From: Lachnospiraceae bacterium
Lineage (GTDB): Bacteria > Bacillota > Clostridia > Lachnospirales > Lachnospiraceae
NCBI GenBank assembly: GCA_024695145.1
Contig: JAILIS010000047.1
Span: 62,001 to 126,000 of the forward strand
Length of the DNA stretch: 64,000 nucleotides
Direction: 5' to 3'
The notes below the pieces were generated by a model. That model was not told the origin of the DNA. It saw only the letters and a program-made list of their open reading frames with translations, and ran no database searches. A program made the translations under genes and the position numbers. Positions 59,806 through 64,000 of the stretch are shown one piece after another. The number at the start of each line of letters is the position of its first letter. Position 1 is the first letter of the stretch.

Positions 59806-62734
59806 TGTCTGCCTCTTTTCTTAAGCGGTCTGTAAGACTGTCCGGCTCATCCGCATACTGAACGAGCAGACAGGCTGTCTTTAAGAATATCTTTTTAAAA
59901 CGATTTATACTGGAAGGCTCATAGCATTCCGCGATGTAGTCCATATAGAGCATGCAGCCGTCCTCGGTCTCCTGGATCTCGATATCCATGAGATTATCCG
60001 CCGCTTCATGATTTTTCGGGATCTCAAGAGGGAAATACTCGAGCCGGTTATCGCGTGTAATCGTCCGCAGATCCGACTGATAGATGATGCTCGCATCTAT
60101 TCCCTCGTCATTGACGTGTTCCGGACCGGGATAAGGATAGCACGAATAAACGATCCCCTTTTCGATCTGTTGGAGAACGTCTTTATACAGACTGCCGATC
60201 GTGGTATCACGTTTGAAGCGGATCCCTACGAACAGGTTTCGGATCAGTGTTCCCACAATGTTGCGGTCACTTTCCTTCTCGCGGCCGTTGAATATCCACG
60301 ATACCCTTATATCATCGCTTTTGTTGTATGTTGCGATCGTGATGAGGGCAGCGGTGATGAAGAAGGCTGTCTTTGTGATCCCGTACTGCTTCTGCAGTTT
60401 ATCGAATGCGATATCCTCGACGGGTATGATCGTGGTGATATTGCCGTAGCCGTTGACAGTGATCTCGTGATCGATCTTCGGAAAACAATCCCAGGCAACG
60501 TTATCGAGAACTTTGGCATAATACTCCTTAGCCTCCCGGTACAGATCGGAAGACTCTTCGGAATTTCTTTCGACGACCTTCATATAGTAATAGTCTTTTT
60601 CGAGCTCTTTACCTTCATAGGCATTGCATATGTCGCGTATCAGGATCTGGATGCTTGTGCCGTCCGATATGCTGTGGTGCATGTCTATATACAGATACCC
60701 GGCGCGCTCTGTCTGAAACAGCCTGATTCGGTACAGCCTGGAATTGAGCAGTTTATACGGCTGTATCAGTGTTTCCCTGACATCTATGAACTGTGCTTCT
60801 GTTATCTGTTCGATGTCGACACTAAGGTCCATATCCGGGACGTAACGCTGGACGAGATCGGTATTGTCGTTGAAACAGTAGATCGTTGAGAAAACGGGGT
60901 GAGCCGCAAGAACGCGTTCCACGGCCTCTTTAACGCGGGGAATATCAACATTCGGAGAGAAGCACAGGAGCATGTTCAGATTCCAGGTCGTTGACTTCGG
61001 AACGTAGCACTGATAATCGAACATATACAGCTGAGTGATGGTAAGGGGCTGGTCGGAAGAAAGAGCTTCGGCGTTTCTCATCTCGGGACCGGCGGCATCA
61101 ACAACACTGCTCCGGTAAAGCTTTGCGATATCGCGGGCACAACGGCCACGTATTACCATTGATATATCAAGCTGAGGTAGCTTGGCTTCTTCTATGAGGC
61201 GCATGGCGAGGATTGAAGATGCACCGAGATCGTAAAAATCATCCAGCGCGCCTACCCTGTCAAGGCCGAGCATCCCGGCCATTGCCGAACACAATGCCTC
61301 TTCGTATTTATCGGCGGGTTCGACATAATCCTTCCTGTATGAAGACAGGTCGGGTGCGGGCAGATCCTTTCGCGAGAACTTGCCGTTTTCGTTGAGCGGT
61401 ATACTGTCAAGGTGGATGATAAACGAAGGTATCATGTAGGAGGGCAGCACATTGGCCAGGGAAGCTTTTGCCTCCTCAACGGAAACCGAAGGCGTGCCGA
61501 TGTGGTAAGCACATATATAAGTGCTGTTTTCGTCGGAGAATCCTTTGACTCCGACCCATTCGACACCGAGGATACCCTTGAGTACTATCTCTATTTCGGC
61601 GGGCTCGACGCGGTTGCCGTTTATCTTGATCATATCATCGCTCCGCCCCTGGATGATTAGGTTGCCGTTTTCTATCCTGCCGATGTCTCCGGAAATATGA
61701 TAATCGTTGATGTGACATTTTTCGGTCTCTTCGGGCATTCCGAGATAACCTCTGAAATACGGGGATTTGTAACATATGTTTCCGGGAGTGCCGTCGGGAA
61801 GGCGGTTTCCCTGATCATCCAGTATGCAAAGGTCCGCTTCGCTTATATTACACTTTCCGACAGGAGTCATATCATATGGTCTGTCTATCAGAAATGATGC
61901 CAGCGTGAAGCAGGATTCGGACTGGCCGTACATGCAGTACATATCCACGCCTTCTATGTACAGGTTCTTTGCGGGTTCACCGCCGGTCAGCACTTTGACG
62001 ATGGAGTCAGGGAGCGGACCGAGGTGCCGCAGCAGTGTTGAGGTAACAAAGATAATGGAGATCTTATATTCTCCGAGCGCCTGTGTCAGGCGCGTCGGAT
62101 CCTTGACAATATCCATCGGATAGATAACAAGGGTTCCGCCGAAGTAAAGGAGCGGGAAAGTATTAAGTATCGTGGCTGCAAAATTTAAAGGTGACAGGAT
62201 GGCCATTCTGTCACCCCTGTCCATGATTATGCACCTGTCCGTGATGTCGCTCTTTGCACACATTTCCATCACGCCGTATTCCTGCATGGCGCCTTTGGGT
62301 TTACCGGTCGTGCCCGATGTGTAGACAAGGTATGCAAGGTCATGGGGTGAAGTCTTCTCGTATCCGTCAATGGGTTCGCGATCCATGATACGCGCAAATT
62401 CCGGGGTATCTATAAGCAGACGGCATGAAGCATCCTTATATATGTAGTCCCGGCGCTCGGCGGCAAAGTCCGGCTCGAGCATTACAGCGGCGGCACCTGC
62501 CCGCCATATCCCGACCAGAGCGATGAATGGCTGTACACCTCTCGGAAGACTGATCATGACTACCGATTCCCTGCCGATCCCGTTGCTCTTCAGGTAAGCA
62601 TATACCTTGCCCGACAGCTCATACAGCTCGCCGTAGCTTATCTTTGCTCCTGTTTTGGCATTTATGACTGCCGCATCTTTTTCGAAAGATCTGCAGTTTT
62701 CAAAAAACTTCTCCATAAAACGCATCATCTGCAT
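59798..62734 (-). CDS. Stand-alone A-T-C nonribosomal peptide synthetase
   Basis: A 978-residue three-domain synthetase. The adenylation domain (1-460) has YTSGTTGKPKG (138-148), GQSES (270-274), YHISGD, GRSDDMIKINGNRVEPAEIE and NGKFSRKDLP with the A10 lysine. The carrier domain (about 470-540) has DLGASSIL with the phosphopantetheine Ser507. The condensation-type domain (560-970) has MHHSISDG (685-692) with the expected second His. At the A4 position, where amino-acid-activating domains have FDxS, the sequence reads NFAAT, so the Asp that binds the alpha-amino group is missing; the substrate may not be a standard alpha-amino acid. No thioesterase or reductase domain is present. GAGGTGAT precedes the ATG on the minus strand. 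Confidence 0.92.
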   Translation of the reverse strand: MQMMRFMEKFFENCRSFEKDAAVINAKTGAKISYGELYELSGKVYAYLKSNGIGRESVVMISLPRGVQPFIALVGIWRAGAAAVMLEPDFAAERRDYIYKDASCRLLIDTPEFARIMDREPIDGYEKTSPHDLAYLVYTSGTTGKPKGAMQEYGVMEMCAKSDITDRCIIMDRGDRMAILSPLNFAATILNTFPLLYFGGTLVIYPMDIVKDPTRLTQALGEYKISIIFVTSTLLRHLGPLPDSIVKVLTGGEPAKNLYIEGVDMYCMYGQSESCFTLASFLIDRPYDMTPVGKCNISEADLCILDDQGNRLPDGTPGNICYKSPYFRGYLGMPEETEKCHINDYHISGDIGRIENGNLIIQGRSDDMIKINGNRVEPAEIEIVLKGILGVEWVGVKGFSDENSTYICAYHIGTPSVSVEEAKASLANVLPSYMIPSFIIHLDSIPLNENGKFSRKDLPAPDLSSYRKDYVEPADKYEEALCSAMAGMLGLDRVGALDDFYDLGASSILAMRLIEEAKLPQLDISMVIRGRCARDIAKLYRSSVVDAAGPEMRNAEALSSDQPLTITQLYMFDYQCYVPKSTTWNLNMLLCFSPNVDIPRVKEAVERVLAAHPVFSTIYCFNDNTDLVQRYVPDMDLSVDIEQITEAQFIDVRETLIQPYKLLNSRLYRIRLFQTERAGYLYIDMHHSISDGTSIQILIRDICNAYEGKELEKDYYYMKVVERNSEESSDLYREAKEYYAKVLDNVAWDCFPKIDHEITVNGYGNITTIIPVEDIAFDKLQKQYGITKTAFFITAALITIATYNKSDDIRVSWIFNGREKESDRNIVGTLIRNLFVGIRFKRDTTIGSLYKDVLQQIEKGIVYSCYPYPGPEHVNDEGIDASIIYQSDLRTITRDNRLEYFPLEIPKNHEAADNLMDIEIQETEDGCMLYMDYIAECYEPSSINRFKKIFLKTACLLVQYADEPDSLTDRLRKEADSE

Positions 62735-62772
62735 ATAATCACCTCACGTGGAAATCACATTTACAATATAAG

Positions 62773-62801
62773 ATTATAATTCAAAACACATGATCGGGCA
62801 A
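62773..62801 (-). promoter_or_regulatory. Predicted promoter of the NRPS-MATE operon
   Basis: Read on the minus strand, TTGCCC (62801-62796) and TATAAT (62778-62773) are separated by 17 nt. The -10 is perfect and the -35 has the TTG core. The start codon lies about 39 nt beyond the -10. It diverges from the promoter at 62821. Confidence 0.6.
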
Positions 62802-62820
62802 TAAATATTGGTGTTTTCCT

Positions 62821-62849
62821 TTGACAAATACTACAATATATAGTATTTA
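62821..62849 (+). promoter_or_regulatory. Predicted promoter of the secreted-protein gene
   Basis: A perfect TTGACA (62821-62826) and TATTTA (62844-62849) lie 17 nt apart, about 107 nt before the start codon at 62956. The spacer and the -10 are overlapped by an 8-bp inverted repeat (separate entry), suggesting repressor control. Confidence 0.65.
62826..62848 (+). promoter_or_regulatory. Inverted repeat across the -35/-10 spacer (possible operator)
   Basis: AAATACTA (62826-62833) and TAGTATTT (62841-62848) form a perfect 8-bp dyad with a 7-nt centre. It covers the last base of the -35, the spacer and most of the -10 of the promoter at 62821, the usual place for a dimeric repressor. The TACTACA half-site faintly resembles BlaI/MecI-type operators, but this is only a resemblance. 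Confidence 0.5.
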
Positions 62850-62871
62850 TAAGTATAAGGCACTTGCTTTG

Positions 62872-62895
62872 AAATGTGACAGTTTTGTGACATTT
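62872..62895 (+). promoter_or_regulatory. Paired TGTGACA repeats / imperfect dyad in the leader
   Basis: TGTGACA occurs at 62875-62881 and 62886-62892, 11 bp apart (one helical turn). With the flanking bases it forms an imperfect dyad, AAATGTGACA-GTTT-TGTGACATTT, with one mismatch. It lies just downstream of the predicted transcription start and could be a regulator site or an RNA stem. Confidence 0.4.
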
Positions 62896-62955
62896 TGTCT
62901 GCTATTTTGAAGGGGTAGTATTTTGTAGCCTTATGGAAAGGAGAATAAGGAGATT

Positions 62956-64000
62956 ATGAAAAAAACCATTTCACTGATAGTGGCAATACTGCTGTCAGTC
63001 ACTGTTTTTGCGTCTGACATTGCGGGGATCGCCATGATAGTGCATGCTGATGACGCGTATATGGATGAGGTGGGCGAGGAGAGTGCACCGCCGGCAGAAG
63101 AGCCTCCGGCACAGCCTGAAGATCCTGCACCGCCGGAAGAAGAGCCTCCTGCACCGGCAGCAGAGGAGCCTGCACAGCCCGGGGAACAGCCGGGAGGTTC
63201 CGGAGAACTATCGGAAGAGGAGAAAGCATGGCAGGCTATGCTTGAAAGGGAAGCCGAAGAGGCTGAAAAGCTCAACGAGCAGCAACAGGGGGCCGAAGAA
63301 GCCCAGGCCGCCAAGGAAAAGGCAGATGAAGAGGCAGCCAAAGCCGCCCAGGCTGAAGCTGACGCCAGGAAGGCTGCAGAGGAAAAGAAGCAGCAGGAAG
63401 CTGCGAGCGGTACATACTCTCTTTCAGTAAGCCCTCAATCGGCCAATTTCGGCTCGGCAATGGTCGGAGCCCAGCGCGATATCATTCCGCTTACCGTCAC
63501 CAACACCGGTGATTCACCTGTAGATCTTATCTGCACCAAGAGCGATGCAAACGGTGCGTTTTCCGTATCGCTTCACGGTGATTCATCGCACCTTGAACCC
63601 AGCAAGTCCGCTTTATATAACATTTCGATGAGTTCGTCCCTGCCGGTCGGTGACTATAAGGCAACGATCTCATTTGCTGACGGGGTAAAGGACCCCACTT
63701 ATAAAAAAGGTGTTTCGGTTACCGTTATCGGAACAGTAACGCCCAACAAGGAAGTTGTATATTCGGTAACTGTATCTCCTTCGAAGATAAAGCTTGCAAC
63801 CGGAGGCACGGCACAGTTTTATGCCGACGTTGATGGAAATGCCGATCTTATATATGATATTATCTGGTCCGTTTCAGGTAACCAGTCTTCCGGAACGTTT
63901 ATTTCCAAAAACGGCGTTCTTAACATAGACAATAACGAGTCCGCATCGTCGCTCACGGTATTTGCGACCACGACGATAGATCCTTCGGTTAAGGGGAGCG
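62956..64000 (+). CDS. Large secreted coiled-coil / Ig-like surface protein (truncated at right edge)
   Basis: The frame is open from the ATG at 62956 to the window end (348 codons). Residues 1-32 form a signal peptide (KKTISLIVAILLSV... ending near VHA-DD). A Pro/Glu-rich segment (PAEEPPAQPEDPAPPEEEPP and following) and an Ala/Glu/Lys-rich coiled coil (about 90-150) come next, then beta-sandwich modules: one starting at SLSVSPQSANFGSAMVG, typical of HYDIN/ASPM-like or similar Ig-like repeats, and one at YSVTVSPSKIKLATGGTAQFYADV, typical of bacterial Ig-like (Big) domains. AAGGAG lies 3 nt before the ATG and another at 62938-62943. Probably a surface or adhesin-type protein; the anchor would lie beyond the window. 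Confidence 0.85.
   Translation, partial: MKKTISLIVAILLSVTVFASDIAGIAMIVHADDAYMDEVGEESAPPAEEPPAQPEDPAPPEEEPPAPAAEEPAQPGEQPGGSGELSEEEKAWQAMLEREAEEAEKLNEQQQGAEEAQAAKEKADEEAAKAAQAEADARKAAEEKKQQEAASGTYSLSVSPQSANFGSAMVGAQRDIIPLTVTNTGDSPVDLICTKSDANGAFSVSLHGDSSHLEPSKSALYNISMSSSLPVGDYKATISFADGVKDPTYKKGVSVTVIGTVTPNKEVVYSVTVSPSKIKLATGGTAQFYADVDGNADLIYDIIWSVSGNQSSGTFISKNGVLNIDNNESASSLTVFATTTIDPSVKGS

Noticed and set aside
60008..60889. 293-codon plus-strand frame inside the NRPS gene
   Set aside because: Antisense shadow of the condensation domain with no homology signals; the minus-strand frame has all NRPS motifs.
62933..62959. Eight-codon leader peptide (MERRIRRL) overlapping the start of the secreted-protein gene
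   Set aside because: No ribosome site precedes its ATG, and the bases are better explained as the two AAGGAG sites of the main gene.
1..64000. tRNA, rRNA, riboswitch, transposase or integrase genes
   Set aside because: None could be supported by reading; the coding regions and short gaps leave little room and show no matching motifs.

Overview
The window looks like a chromosomal segment of a Gram-positive anaerobe of the Clostridia, most probably a Lachnospiraceae relative of Butyrivibrio. This is inferred from AGGAGG-type ribosome sites with some TTG/GTG starts, frequent ATA isoleucine codons at moderate GC, a trimeric NuoE/NuoF-type [FeFe] hydrogenase, wall-directed secreted proteins with Pro/Thr linkers, and no sign of outer-membrane genes. 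No rRNA, tRNA, CRISPR array or insertion sequence was seen. Coding density is very high: the longest stretch without a gene is the 221-nt divergent promoter region 62735-62955.

Region 1 (1-25151) is one dense co-directional run of glycan genes joined by ATGA/TGATG overlaps or gaps of a few bases. It holds two paralogous polyprenyl-phosphate sugar-1-phosphate transferases (311, 18531), three Wzx-type flippases (5381, 13936, 22962), two paralogous O-antigen polymerase/ligase-like proteins flanking the first flippase (4171, 6825), many GT2/GT4 glycosyltransferases, a WbsX-family protein, a Kdo-transferase-like protein, a UDP-HexNAc 2-epimerase, a nonulosonate (sialic-acid-like) synthase with a fused CMP-sugar synthetase/PseG protein, and a YdjC/ChbG-like deacetylase. 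This is Wzx/Wzy-type assembly, apparently more than one set.

Region 2 (25148-39235) starts at its own promoter. It carries rmlB, rmlA, a membrane-anchored GH25 muramidase, rmlC, an ABC polysaccharide exporter (Wzm/Wzt with a C-terminal cargo-binding domain), a methyltransferase-kinase fusion resembling the WbdD chain terminator, and two tandem-domain GT2 enzymes. Together these suggest a deoxyhexose (probably rhamnose-containing) polymer that is synthesised in the cytoplasm, capped, recognised by Wzt and exported. rmlD is not in the window.

Region 3 (39281-52785) has a phosphohexomutase, a lipid-linked sugar decoration module (GT87, GtrA, Dpm-like GT2, LPG-synthase-like flippase), a lipoprotein esterase, a kinase/HAD/nucleotidyltransferase trio, further GT2 enzymes of rhamnosyltransferase type and a third initiating transferase (WcaJ/WbaP type).

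Region 4 is a long ClpX (52798-54297) closed by a strong terminator whose loop holds an extended -10 promoter, followed by hydC-hydB-hydA (54417-58483). Region 5, on the minus strand, is a three-domain A-T-C nonribosomal peptide synthetase followed by a MATE exporter. A divergent promoter with inverted repeats then drives a large secreted coiled-coil/beta-domain protein that runs off the right edge.

The observations I rate highest are the WbdD-like protein next to Wzm/Wzt in a Gram-positive setting, the complementary decay of tandem GT2 domains, the stand-alone A-T-C synthetase with exporter, and the CMP-nonulosonate synthetase/PseG fusion in an incomplete pathway.
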